The notes: generated by a model from the letters alone, not told the origin. A DNA stretch of 6,396 bases from Acidimicrobiia bacterium (GCA_009843565.1 VYDF01000151.1:1-6396), one strand, 5' to 3'. Counted from the stretch's first letter, positions 1-5,390 are shown. Program-made: numbers and translations.

Positions 1-213
1 GTCCATTCCCGCGGTGAAATGGCGTCCGGTGGAGGAGATCACCAGCGCCCGGGCCTCCCCGGAGTCGGACAGGTCGTTCACCGCGGCGGGCAGCTCAGAC
101 CAGAACTCCGGGATCATGGAGTTCCTGGCCTCGGGCCGGCTGAGCTGTAAGTGGGCTACTCCTTCTTCAAGCGCGATCTCAAAGCAGGTGTACTTCTGGG
201 ATGAACCAGCCAT
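1..213 (-). CDS. Enoyl-CoA hydratase/isomerase (crotonase) family protein, N-terminal fragment
   Basis: This is the first 71 residues of a crotonase-fold protein; the rest lies beyond the left edge. Translation from ATG at 213-211 gives an N-terminus with the family hallmarks: the strand and turn SRPEARNSM (about residues 25-33) and GRHFTAGMD at the window edge (residues 63-71), which matches the first oxyanion-hole segment (consensus F.AG.D) that stabilises the CoA-thioester enolate. Crotonases hydrate, isomerise or cleave acyl-CoA thioesters in the cytoplasm. The start is supported by a strong AGGAGG seven bases upstream. The gene is divergent from the amidohydrolase at 295. The catalytic glutamates that would separate a hydratase from an isomerase or another crotonase are outside the window, so the exact reaction is unknown. 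Family assignment is secure. Confidence 0.85.
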   Translation of the reverse strand, partial: MAGSSQKYTCFEIALEEGVAHLQLSRPEARNSMIPEFWSELPAAVNDLSDSGEARALVISSTGRHFTAGMD

Positions 214-220
214 CTCTAGG

Positions 221-226
221 CCTCCT
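221..226 (-). promoter_or_regulatory. Shine-Dalgarno site of the left-edge crotonase gene
   Basis: On the minus strand this reads AGGAGG, a full Shine-Dalgarno core, seven bases before ATG 213. It fixes the start of the partial crotonase gene. Confidence 0.75.
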
Positions 227-239
227 CTCGTGCCCGCGT

Positions 240-262
240 CCGACCAAGTGACTTCAGGTCGG
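240..262. promoter_or_regulatory. Operator-like inverted repeat in the divergent intergenic region
   Basis: The arms CCGACC (240-245) and GGTCGG (257-262) are perfect complements separated by 11 bases, and the spacer contains a second small palindrome, AAGTGACTT. The site lies midway in the 81-base gap between the divergent crotonase and amidohydrolase genes, where a repressor could control both. A six-base inverted repeat can arise by chance in a gap of this size, so this is only a candidate. Confidence 0.25.
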
Positions 263-282
263 CGTTCGGGGGTGCTGCCGAG

Positions 283-288
283 CAAACT
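283..288 (+). promoter_or_regulatory. Possible -10 element for a leaderless amidohydrolase mRNA
   Basis: CAAACT lies exactly six bases before GTG 295. It departs from the actinobacterial TANNNT -10 consensus at its first base, but has the same spacing as better matches before the genes at 2574 and 2891. There is no Shine-Dalgarno sequence before GTG 295 and no clear -35 box. The call is weak. Confidence 0.22.
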
Positions 289-294
289 AGCCGG

Positions 295-1059
295 GTGCTC
301 GTCGTCGACACCCATACCCACGTGATTTCAACCGATCATGAGAAGTACCCGCTCCAGGTTGCTGACTATCCAGGGGTGGAGTGGGTGCATGAAGCGCCGG
401 TCACGGCTGAGGAGCTGTTGGCTGAAATGGCAGGTGCCGGAGTGGACCGGGCCGTGCTGGTGCAGGCCCAGGGGGGCTACGGTACCGACAATTCCTATGT
501 TGTAGATGCCCGAGCCGCCTATCCCGAGACGTTCAGTGCGGTAGCCATTGTGGACGATCCGGGTGAGCTTGACGCGTTAGCGGCAGTCGGAGTCGGTGGC
601 GTGCGGTTCTTCGCTATCGGCGGGGGAGGGCCGCTGCAGGATGAGGCAACTTGGGACATCGCGAGACGGCTCGGCCTCCGGGTCAGCGCGGCCACGGTGC
701 CCGAGTACCTGCCCGCGCTGGGCGAGGCCCTGGCCGCCCACCCTGATGTGATCTTGGCCCTCGACCACTGCGGGTTCGCCCCCGAGACGATTGGCGAGTA
801 TGCCCACCTGGCGAACTTGTACTTGAAGGTCACCCCTCATGTCCTGGATGCCGGTGATCCCGCGGCCATGCTGGAACGGCTGGCCGAGCAATTCGGCCTC
901 AATCGGCTCATGTGGGGGTCGGACTACTCGCAGACCCACGACCGGCCCTACACCGAGCTAGCTGAACAGGCCCGAGCGGCCTGCGCGGCAATGTCTTCTA
1001 GCGAGCAGGCTCAGTTCCTGAGCGGCACCGCGCTGGCCCTCTGGCCAGAGCTGGCTTGA
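295..1059 (+). CDS. Metal-dependent amidohydrolase (Amidohydrolase_2 family, TIM barrel)
   Basis: This complete 254-residue protein belongs to the amidohydrolase superfamily group that includes 2-pyrone-4,6-dicarboxylate lactonase and related hydrolases or decarboxylases. Seen in the sequence: the N-terminal metal-binding HxH within VDTHTHV (H7, H9), DHCGFAP at 157-163 containing a candidate ligand histidine, the strand LKVTPH at 177-182, and the C-terminal WGSD (207-210), whose aspartate is the usual catalytic and metal-contacting residue. Members hydrolyse lactone, amide or ester bonds, or decarboxylate aromatic acids, in the cytoplasm. The start is GTG 295, immediately before the first barrel strand, which suits the family; no Shine-Dalgarno site is visible. 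The gene ends one base from the convergent crotonase at 1061. The substrate cannot be assigned; a ring-cleavage lactone or similar catabolic intermediate is a guess from context. Confidence 0.85.
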   Translation: MLVVDTHTHVISTDHEKYPLQVADYPGVEWVHEAPVTAEELLAEMAGAGVDRAVLVQAQGGYGTDNSYVVDARAAYPETFSAVAIVDDPGELDALAAVGVGGVRFFAIGGGGPLQDEATWDIARRLGLRVSAATVPEYLPALGEALAAHPDVILALDHCGFAPETIGEYAHLANLYLKVTPHVLDAGDPAAMLERLAEQFGLNRLMWGSDYSQTHDRPYTELAEQARAACAAMSSSEQAQFLSGTALALWPELA

Positions 1060-1060
1060 G

Positions 1061-1900
1061 CTAGTCCAGTTCCAGCATCTGGTCGACAACCGCAGCCATA
1101 GTGGAAGCGTCGCGCTCGACCTCCCGGGTCTGGCCACCGGCGTCGAGGAAGCGTTGCATCAACGGCACGTGCTGGCCGGTAGCGGAGCAGGCCATCATCG
1201 CCTGGGTCTCGGTCAGAATTCCGGGCTCCACTGGTCCGAGGGCAGCATCCACGGCCTGCTTGGCCTTGGCAATTGACAACCGCGGCGATGCGGCGATGCG
1301 GCGGGCCACCTGAGTGGTGTGGGCGCGAAGCTCATCGGAAGGCAGCACCCGGTTGACGTAGCCGATGGCGGCAGCCTCCTCGGCGGTCACGTCGTTGCCC
1401 GACAGCACGATCTCCAACGCCCGGCTGCGCCCCACCAGGCGGGCCAGTCGCTGGGTGCCGGTGGCCCCGGGGATAATGCCCATGGCCACCTCCGGCTGGC
1501 CGAGCACCGTACGAGGCCCGGCGAATCGCATGTCGAGCGACAGCAGGAACTCCGATCCGCCGCCTCGGGCGATGCCGTCGATCATGCCGATGGTGGCCAC
1601 GCCGATGGTGCGACATCGATCGAAGGTAGCCGCAGCCACGTTGGGCTCGGCCGGCACCTCAGCAGGCGCTTCCATGGCCAGGATCTGCTCTACGTCGCCA
1701 TGCATCAAGAAGAAGTCAGGATCGGCACTCTCGAACACCAGCACCTGCACCTGCTCATCAGCCTCGACCGCATTCAGCAAGCCGATCAACCCGCCGATCA
1801 GCGCTCCGTCCACCAGCTGCTTGGGCGGATGGTCGATCATCACCCAGCCGATGCCGTTGTCAACGGTCATCGTGAAGGGTCCGAAACTCTGCTCACTCAT
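1061..1900 (-). CDS. Enoyl-CoA hydratase/isomerase (crotonase) family protein
   Basis: This complete 279-residue crotonase-fold protein has GGGSE at 113-117 and LGQPE at 133-137, followed by GIIPGATGTQRL. E117 and E137 match in motif and spacing the two catalytic glutamates of enoyl-CoA hydratase (E144 and E164 of the rat enzyme), so hydration of a trans-2-enoyl-CoA is plausible. The first oxyanion-hole segment is unusual: FFLMHGD at 63-69 rather than F.AGAD. ATG 1900 is chosen because GGGAGG lies six bases upstream and crotonase homology begins just after it; the open frame continues to about 2044, but that part lies inside the nitroreductase gene. The start overlaps the nitroreductase stop by eight bases (ATGAGTGA), which indicates one operon with translational coupling. 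The family is secure, the substrate unknown. Confidence 0.88.
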   Translation of the reverse strand: MSEQSFGPFTMTVDNGIGWVMIDHPPKQLVDGALIGGLIGLLNAVEADEQVQVLVFESADPDFFLMHGDVEQILAMEAPAEVPAEPNVAAATFDRCRTIGVATIGMIDGIARGGGSEFLLSLDMRFAGPRTVLGQPEVAMGIIPGATGTQRLARLVGRSRALEIVLSGNDVTAEEAAAIGYVNRVLPSDELRAHTTQVARRIAASPRLSIAKAKQAVDAALGPVEPGILTETQAMMACSATGQHVPLMQRFLDAGGQTREVERDASTMAAVVDQMLELD

Positions 1901-2510
1901 CGTGGTCCTCCCAGTGATTCCAATAGGCGACTTCTGACAACGGTCTACGGCGCACCGGTCCAAACGGCACCGCGGGCCAGCCCATGGGGATGCCGCACAC
2001 AATGTGCACGTCGTCGGGAATCCCCAACACGGCACGCACCTCATCGGCCCGAAAGGTGTGCAGCGTGGTCAGCACTGTGCCCAAGCCCAGGCTGCGAGCC
2101 GCGACCAGGAGATTCTGCACCGCGGGGTAAATCGAGTGGCTCACCCCCCGCTGGGTGGAGCAAACGATGATGAGCACCGGCACCTCGCCGATCACCCGGG
2201 CGAACTCTGCCGCCTTCTCGACGATCTCCGCCTCTTGGTTTCGAAGCCACTCGGTGCCAGCTGCTGCTGGGTTGTTGTAGGCCTCCTGTTGGGCATCGAG
2301 GTACAGCTCGCCAAGCTGGCGGCGCTTTTCCGCATCCGTAACCACCAAGAAGCGGGCGAACTGGCCGTTGATGGCGCTGGGGGCTCGGATAGCCGCGTCC
2401 AGCACCCGGGCGATCATCTCGTCGGGCACCGGGTCGGGCCGATAGCGGCGCACTGCCCGCTGGGTGTGCATGGCCTCGAACACGCCGACCTCGGCGGTTG
2501 CTTGGTTCAT
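1893..2510 (-). CDS. Nitroreductase-family FMN oxidoreductase
   Basis: This protein of about 205 residues has the nitroreductase fold. Numbered from ATG 2510, it shows the N-terminal FMN-phosphate motif RAVRRYRPDPVP (about 18-29), the loop RAPSAINGQFARF (about 42-54), the helix SIYPAVQNLLVAARSLGLGT (about 126-145) and the C-terminal GIPMGWP...FGPVRRRPLSEV (about 173-194). Such enzymes are cytoplasmic, usually dimeric flavoproteins that use NAD(P)H to reduce nitro groups, quinones or enones; some have other redox roles. The start is uncertain: an in-frame GTG at 2528 would add six residues. ATG 2510 is preferred because TACTGT lies seven bases upstream as a possible leaderless -10 element, and neither start has a Shine-Dalgarno site. 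The 3' end overlaps the downstream crotonase start by eight bases. It is divergent from the selenoprotein gene. Confidence 0.87.
   Translation of the reverse strand: MNQATAEVGVFEAMHTQRAVRRYRPDPVPDEMIARVLDAAIRAPSAINGQFARFLVVTDAEKRRQLGELYLDAQQEAYNNPAAAGTEWLRNQEAEIVEKAAEFARVIGEVPVLIIVCSTQRGVSHSIYPAVQNLLVAARSLGLGTVLTTLHTFRADEVRAVLGIPDDVHIVCGIPMGWPAVPFGPVRRRPLSEVAYWNHWEDHDE
1907..1912 (-). promoter_or_regulatory. Shine-Dalgarno site of the internal crotonase gene
   Basis: The minus strand reads GGGAGG six bases before ATG 1900, inside the 3' end of the nitroreductase gene. It decides the crotonase start against the longer open frame. Confidence 0.7.
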
Positions 2511-2517
2511 GGGCAGG

Positions 2518-2523
2518 ACAGTA
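2518..2523 (-). promoter_or_regulatory. Possible -10 element for a leaderless nitroreductase mRNA
   Basis: On the minus strand this reads TACTGT, a match to TANNNT, seven bases before ATG 2510. With no Shine-Dalgarno site present, it supports a leaderless transcript starting at or next to ATG 2510. No -35 box was recognised. Confidence 0.3.
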
Positions 2524-2561
2524 GCCACCCGACGGTAGTAGTACTCGGCTCAGTCCGGCGA

Positions 2562-2567
2562 TAGCCT
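2562..2567 (+). promoter_or_regulatory. Possible -10 element for a leaderless selenoprotein mRNA
   Basis: TAGCCT matches TANNNT and lies six bases before ATG 2574, the spacing expected when transcription starts on the A of the start codon. No Shine-Dalgarno sequence precedes this ATG and no clear -35 box is seen 17 bases upstream. Confidence 0.35.
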
Positions 2568-2573
2568 GCGCTC

Positions 2574-2846
2574 ATGGCGCAAAAGCACCGCATCACCATC
2601 ACCTATTGAGTTCCTTGAAACTATTCCGAGCACGCCGTGAGCGCTGCCAAGGACCTGCTTCAGAACTACCAGCACATCATTGAGGATCTGACCCTGGTGA
2701 CTGGTGCGTCGGGCATCTTCGACGTGGAAGTCGACGGTGAGATGCTCTATTCCAAGTACGCCACCGACTGTCACGCCGACCCCGGCGAGGTGCTCAAGCT
2801 GTTTACCGAGCAATACGCCCAAGGGGTGCTTGTCTACGGCTCGTAA
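2574..2846 (+). CDS. SelW/Rdx-family selenoprotein with a double-selenocysteine UxxU motif
   Basis: Read through two in-frame TGA codons (2607-2609 and 2616-2618), ATG 2574 to TAA 2844-2846 gives a 90-residue protein. Residues 6-21 read RITITY-U12-VP-U15-NYSEHA, which aligns with the Rdx/SelW/SelT/SelH pattern of a beta strand, CxxC or CxxU, then a helix. The rest fits the family: LTLVTGASGIFDVEVDGEML (about 39-58), SKYATD, then PGEVLKLF. The small thioredoxin-like fold and length of about 90 residues are typical. These proteins are cytoplasmic thiol/selenol oxidoreductases whose partners are mostly unknown. Both family Cys positions are TGA here, while C66 is an ordinary TGT and neighbouring genes stop at TGA, so selenocysteine is the best reading. 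A call starting at GTG 2637 would lose the active site. Alternatives are a pseudogene or sequence errors, both poor explanations for two hits on exactly the two motif positions. The divergent neighbour is a nitroreductase; a P450 follows after 44 bases. Confidence 0.82.
2607..2609 (+). other. Predicted selenocysteine codon U12 (TGA)
   Basis: This in-frame TGA follows the strand ITITY and occupies the first Cys position of the CxxC motif. The apical loop of a candidate SECIS hairpin begins 24 bases after it. Confidence 0.75.
2612..2653 (+). promoter_or_regulatory. Candidate bacterial SECIS stem-loop for the first TGA
   Basis: By manual folding, UCCUUG (2612-2617) pairs with CAAGGA (2648-2653). 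Inside, C2627-G2643 and G2628-C2642 pair, tandem A.G/G.A mismatches follow (2629-2630 with 2640-2641), then CAC (2631-2633) pairs with GUG (2637-2639) around the loop GCC (2634-2636). The loop begins with G and lies 24 bases after the first TGA, within the range known for bacterial SECIS elements. The outer stem contains part of the second TGA and would be melted by a ribosome at the first one, so the inner stem is the likely SelB target. No energy was computed. Confidence 0.45.
2616..2618 (+). other. Predicted selenocysteine codon U15 (TGA)
   Basis: This second in-frame TGA is three codons after the first, at the position that is Sec in animal SelW (CxxU), followed by NY as in many family members. 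A second candidate hairpin has its loop 33 bases downstream. Confidence 0.75.
2644..2663 (+). promoter_or_regulatory. Candidate second SECIS-like hairpin for the second TGA
   Basis: By manual folding, CUG (2644-2646) pairs with CAG (2661-2663), bases 2647-2648 (CC) bulge out, and AAG (2649-2651) pairs with CUU (2658-2660) around the loop GACCUG (2652-2657). The loop starts with G and begins 33 bases after the second TGA. It can coexist with the inner stem at 2627-2643 but competes with that hairpin's outer stem. It is short and could be chance. Confidence 0.3.
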
Positions 2847-2878
2847 CCGCTGAGCCAATCTGGGCGGGCTTGATTGCC

Positions 2879-2884
2879 TACGCT
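2879..2884 (+). promoter_or_regulatory. Possible -10 element for a leaderless P450 mRNA
   Basis: TACGCT matches TANNNT and lies six bases before GTG 2891, the same spacing as at the selenoprotein gene. It favours GTG 2891 over the upstream TTG 2870 as the P450 start. No -35 box was recognised. Confidence 0.35.
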
Positions 2885-2890
2885 ACGGGC

Positions 2891-4144
2891 GTGGACGCCG
2901 AGACCATCGATATCGACCACCAGACCCCTGAGTTCATCGCCAACCGCCATAGCCGCTACCACGAGCTGAGGGAGCGCTGTCCGGTGGTGTTCAACGAGCA
3001 CTACGGCGGGTTCTGGATGGTCACCGACTACGAGTCTGTGGCCCAGGTAGCTAGAGACAACGAGACGTTCGCCCACAAGTATGAGCCCGATGCCCCCGAC
3101 GGCATCTCCTATCACGGTATTTGCGGCGTGCCCCGGCCGGGCTACATCCCCCGCCAGGGCGTGTCAGAGATCGACGGGCCCGAGCACGCCGATCTTCGTC
3201 GGGTGCTGAATCCGCTCATGACCATCAACGCAGTCGAAAGCACCCGCCCTCGAATGGAGGCAGTGTCGGCGTGGTTCATCGATGAGGTCATCGAGTCGGG
3301 CGAAGCCGACTTGGTGCTCGACTACACCACCCCGGTCCCCGCGGTGTTGACGCTCGAGATGATGGGCATGGTGTCATCCAACTGGCAGCACTACGCCGAC
3401 TTCTTCCATGCGACCTCGTCGTATGAGCCCACCGACGAGCGCTACCTCAGTGCAATCTCCCATCAACCGGACATGTGGGGCGAGCTGCGCGACTTTGCCC
3501 AGTTCCGCCGTGAGAATCCGGCCGACGACGTCACCACCGCCCTGGTTTCCTCTCCGCTCGACGGCCGAATGCTGAGCGACGATGAGATCACCGCCATCAT
3601 GTGGAATCTGGTGGCCGGCGGCCTCGACACCACCACATCGCTGGTGTCGTGGGGCCTGCACCACCTGGGCACCCACCCCCAGGATCGCTCCCGCCTCATC
3701 GAAGATCCGAGCCTGATCCCGGCCGCGGTGGAGGAGTTTCTCCGCTTCTACAGCCCCAGCGAGACCCTCACTCGCACCGCCACCCGCGACGTGGAGCTCG
3801 GCGGCCGCCAAATCCGCCGAGGCGACATAGTGCTCATCAGCTGGGTGACGGCCAACCACGATCCGGCGGCTTTCGATGACCCCCGCGAGATTCGCATCGA
3901 CCGCGAGGTGAACAGGCACTTGGCGTTCGGTTTGGGCGGCCACCGTTGCATCGGCTCGTCGATCGCCCGCATTGAGTCGGAGCTCATGCTGAGAGACGTC
4001 TTGGCCCGCATCGGTGATTACGAGATCGACCTCGACGGGTTCAAGCCCTATCCGGGCAACCTGCTGATGACCGGGGTGGTGTCGATGCCGGCCACCTTCA
4101 CTCCCGGAGCTCGCTCAGGGGCAGCCGACCCCTTCGAGGGATAG
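2891..4144 (+). CDS. Cytochrome P450 monooxygenase, bacterial class I type
   Basis: This complete soluble P450 of 417 residues lacks a membrane anchor and uses electrons from a ferredoxin system not present in the window. Numbered from GTG 2891, it shows the C-helix HADLRR (99-104), the I-helix oxygen-activation motif AGGLDTT (242-248) with the acid-alcohol pair D246-T247, the K-helix ExxR (E282 to R285), and the heme loop FGLGGHRCIG with thiolate ligand C353. GGLDT also occurs in the I-helix of P450cam. These enzymes insert oxygen into substrates such as terpenes, sterols or alkyl chains. The frame could start at TTG 2870, adding seven residues, but GTG 2891 has a TANNNT hexamer six bases upstream. 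It follows the selenoprotein gene in the same direction and converges on the thiolase. All essential residues are present; the substrate cannot be inferred. Confidence 0.93.
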   Translation: MDAETIDIDHQTPEFIANRHSRYHELRERCPVVFNEHYGGFWMVTDYESVAQVARDNETFAHKYEPDAPDGISYHGICGVPRPGYIPRQGVSEIDGPEHADLRRVLNPLMTINAVESTRPRMEAVSAWFIDEVIESGEADLVLDYTTPVPAVLTLEMMGMVSSNWQHYADFFHATSSYEPTDERYLSAISHQPDMWGELRDFAQFRRENPADDVTTALVSSPLDGRMLSDDEITAIMWNLVAGGLDTTTSLVSWGLHHLGTHPQDRSRLIEDPSLIPAAVEEFLRFYSPSETLTRTATRDVELGGRQIRRGDIVLISWVTANHDPAAFDDPREIRIDREVNRHLAFGLGGHRCIGSSIARIESELMLRDVLARIGDYEIDLDGFKPYPGNLLMTGVVSMPATFTPGARSGAADPFEG

Positions 4145-4164
4145 CGAGGCAGAGCCCAAGTTGA

Positions 4165-4193
4165 GGGGCGGCTCAGCTCAGCTGAGCCGCTCC
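4165..4193. terminator. Strong hairpin between convergent P450 and thiolase genes
   Basis: Bases 4165-4176 and 4182-4193 form a 12-pair inverted repeat around the loop CTCAG, with one G.T wobble at 4167-4191 and nine uninterrupted pairs next to the loop. The thiolase stop codon (4178-4180) lies in the loop, so the hairpin overlaps that gene's last codons. There is no T-run on either side, so it is not a canonical intrinsic terminator. A bidirectional terminator or an mRNA 3'-end stabiliser is likely from its position. Confidence 0.6.
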
Positions 4194-5380
4194 ACGATCA
4201 TGGCCATGCCCTGGCCGCCGCCCACGCACATGCTCTCGACGCCGATGGTCTTGTCGGCGTCTTCCAACCCGTTGAGCAGGGTGCCCATGATGCGGGCCCC
4301 GGTCATGCCGAAGGGATGGCCCAAGGCAATGGCTCCGCCGTTAACGTTGAGCTTGTCGTAGCTGATGCCCAGCTCGTCGGCGCTGGGAATGACCTGGGCG
4401 GCGAAGGCCTCGTTGATCTCCACCAGGTCGACGTCGTCGATGGTCATGCCGGCCCGGTCCAGCACCTGGGTGATAGCAGGAATGGGGCCGAGGCCCATGA
4501 TCTCGGGGTTCACCGCGGCCACCCCTGAAGCCACGATCCGGGCCAGCGGCTTGACGCCGAGTTCGGCGGCCTTGGTATCGCTCATCACCACTACTGCGGC
4601 GGCCCCGTCGTTGAGGGGACAGGCGTTGCCCGCGGTGACGGTGCCGTCGGGCCGGAACACCGGATTGAGCTGCGACACCTTCTCGATCACGGTGCCGGCT
4701 CGAATGCCGTCGTCCTTGCTCACCAGCGTGCCGTCGGACAGGGGATAGGGGGTGATCTCCCGCTCGAAGAAGCCCCGCTCCTGGGCGGCCTCGGCCCGGT
4801 TCTGGGACATGACGCCAAACTCGTCCTGGCGCTCGCGGCTCACGTTCCAGGCCTGGGCCACGTTCTCAGCGGTTTGGCCCATGGCGATGTAGATGTCGGG
4901 CAGACCCTCGGGGGGCGACCATACCGGGGTTCCCTCCCCACTGCGCTCCACCGAACGGGCCTCGGCCTCGGCGAACTTGTCGTTCTTGCCGCCCCGATCA
5001 GAGGCGCCGGCGGCGAAGCGGCTCACGCACTCCACCCCGCCGGAAACGAACACGTCGCCCTCCCCGGCTCGAACCGCGTGGGCGGCCATGCGGATGGTCT
5101 GGAGCGATGAGGAGCAGTAGCGGTTGACGGTCACGCCGGGCACGTCCAGCCCGGCCAGAAGCCCCGACAGCCGGGCGATGTTGTAGCCGGCCTCACCGGC
5201 GGGCTGGGCGCAGCCCCACATCACGTCCTCGACGTCGGCCCCTTCGATCTGGGGGACTTTGCCGAGCACGTCGTCGATAATGAACGCCGACATGTCGTCG
5301 GGGCGGATATCAGCCAGCGATCCCTTGACCGCTCGCCCGATCGGCGTGCGGGAGGTGGCGACGATTACTGCTTCGGGCAT
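4178..5380 (-). CDS. Thiolase (acetyl-CoA C-acyltransferase family)
   Basis: This complete 400-residue thiolase carries every catalytic element: nucleophile C89 in NRYCSSSLQ, NEAF at 323-326, H355 in GGAIALGHPFG, and acid/base C385 in CVGGGQGMA. GNACPLNDGAA (251-261) is a further family signature. Thiolases either cleave 3-ketoacyl-CoA with CoA, the last step of beta-oxidation, or condense two acyl-CoAs; in this catabolic setting cleavage is more likely. The enzyme is cytoplasmic and normally a tetramer. ATG 5380 has AGGAG five bases upstream. It lies 63 bases downstream of the deacylase-type gene on the same strand, so the two may be cotranscribed. Chain-length preference is not readable from sequence. 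Confidence 0.93.
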   Translation of the reverse strand: MPEAVIVATSRTPIGRAVKGSLADIRPDDMSAFIIDDVLGKVPQIEGADVEDVMWGCAQPAGEAGYNIARLSGLLAGLDVPGVTVNRYCSSSLQTIRMAAHAVRAGEGDVFVSGGVECVSRFAAGASDRGGKNDKFAEAEARSVERSGEGTPVWSPPEGLPDIYIAMGQTAENVAQAWNVSRERQDEFGVMSQNRAEAAQERGFFEREITPYPLSDGTLVSKDDGIRAGTVIEKVSQLNPVFRPDGTVTAGNACPLNDGAAAVVVMSDTKAAELGVKPLARIVASGVAAVNPEIMGLGPIPAITQVLDRAGMTIDDVDLVEINEAFAAQVIPSADELGISYDKLNVNGGAIALGHPFGMTGARIMGTLLNGLEDADKTIGVESMCVGGGQGMAMIVERLS

Positions 5381-5385
5381 GGTTG

Positions 5386-5390
5386 CTCCT
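5386..5390 (-). promoter_or_regulatory. Shine-Dalgarno site of the thiolase gene
   Basis: The minus strand reads AGGAG five bases before ATG 5380. It supports this start. Confidence 0.6.

Noticed and set aside
14..325. A plus-strand open frame across the left-edge crotonase and into the amidohydrolase start
   Set aside because: It is antisense to a clear crotonase N-terminus and overlaps the start of the amidohydrolase in another frame.
1039..1050. Perfect palindrome CTCTGGCCAGAG
   Set aside because: It is inside coding sequence, has no loop and is short enough to be chance; no terminator features follow.
1901..2044. An N-terminal extension of the 1061-1900 crotonase to position 2044
   Set aside because: The extension lies inside the nitroreductase coding region in another frame, has no crotonase similarity, and ATG 1900 has a good Shine-Dalgarno site.
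1319..2170. A long plus-strand open frame antisense to the crotonase and nitroreductase genes
   Set aside because: It is a shadow of GC-rich codon use on the opposite strand; its His/Arg/Gly/Ala-rich translation has no recognisable domain and both opposite genes are clear family members.
2607..2618. TGA reassigned to Cys or Trp genome-wide, or frameshift errors
   Set aside because: The amidohydrolase, nitroreductase and thiolase all stop at TGA at their expected family lengths, other Cys codons are TGC or TGT, and the reading frame is intact on both sides of the two TGAs.
2637..2846. A free-standing 69-residue gene starting at GTG 2637
   Set aside because: It is in frame with ATG 2574 and lacks the first strand and redox motif of the Rdx fold. 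Readthrough of the two TGA codons restores a complete family member, so the short version is most likely a truncated call.
2838..2856. Stem GGCTC/GAGCC around the selenoprotein stop codon as a terminator
   Set aside because: It has only five pairs with a nine-base loop and no T-run, which is too weak to call.
3374..3943. A long minus-strand open frame antisense to the P450
   Set aside because: The P450 frame has every family motif; the antisense translation shows none and fits codon-bias shadowing.
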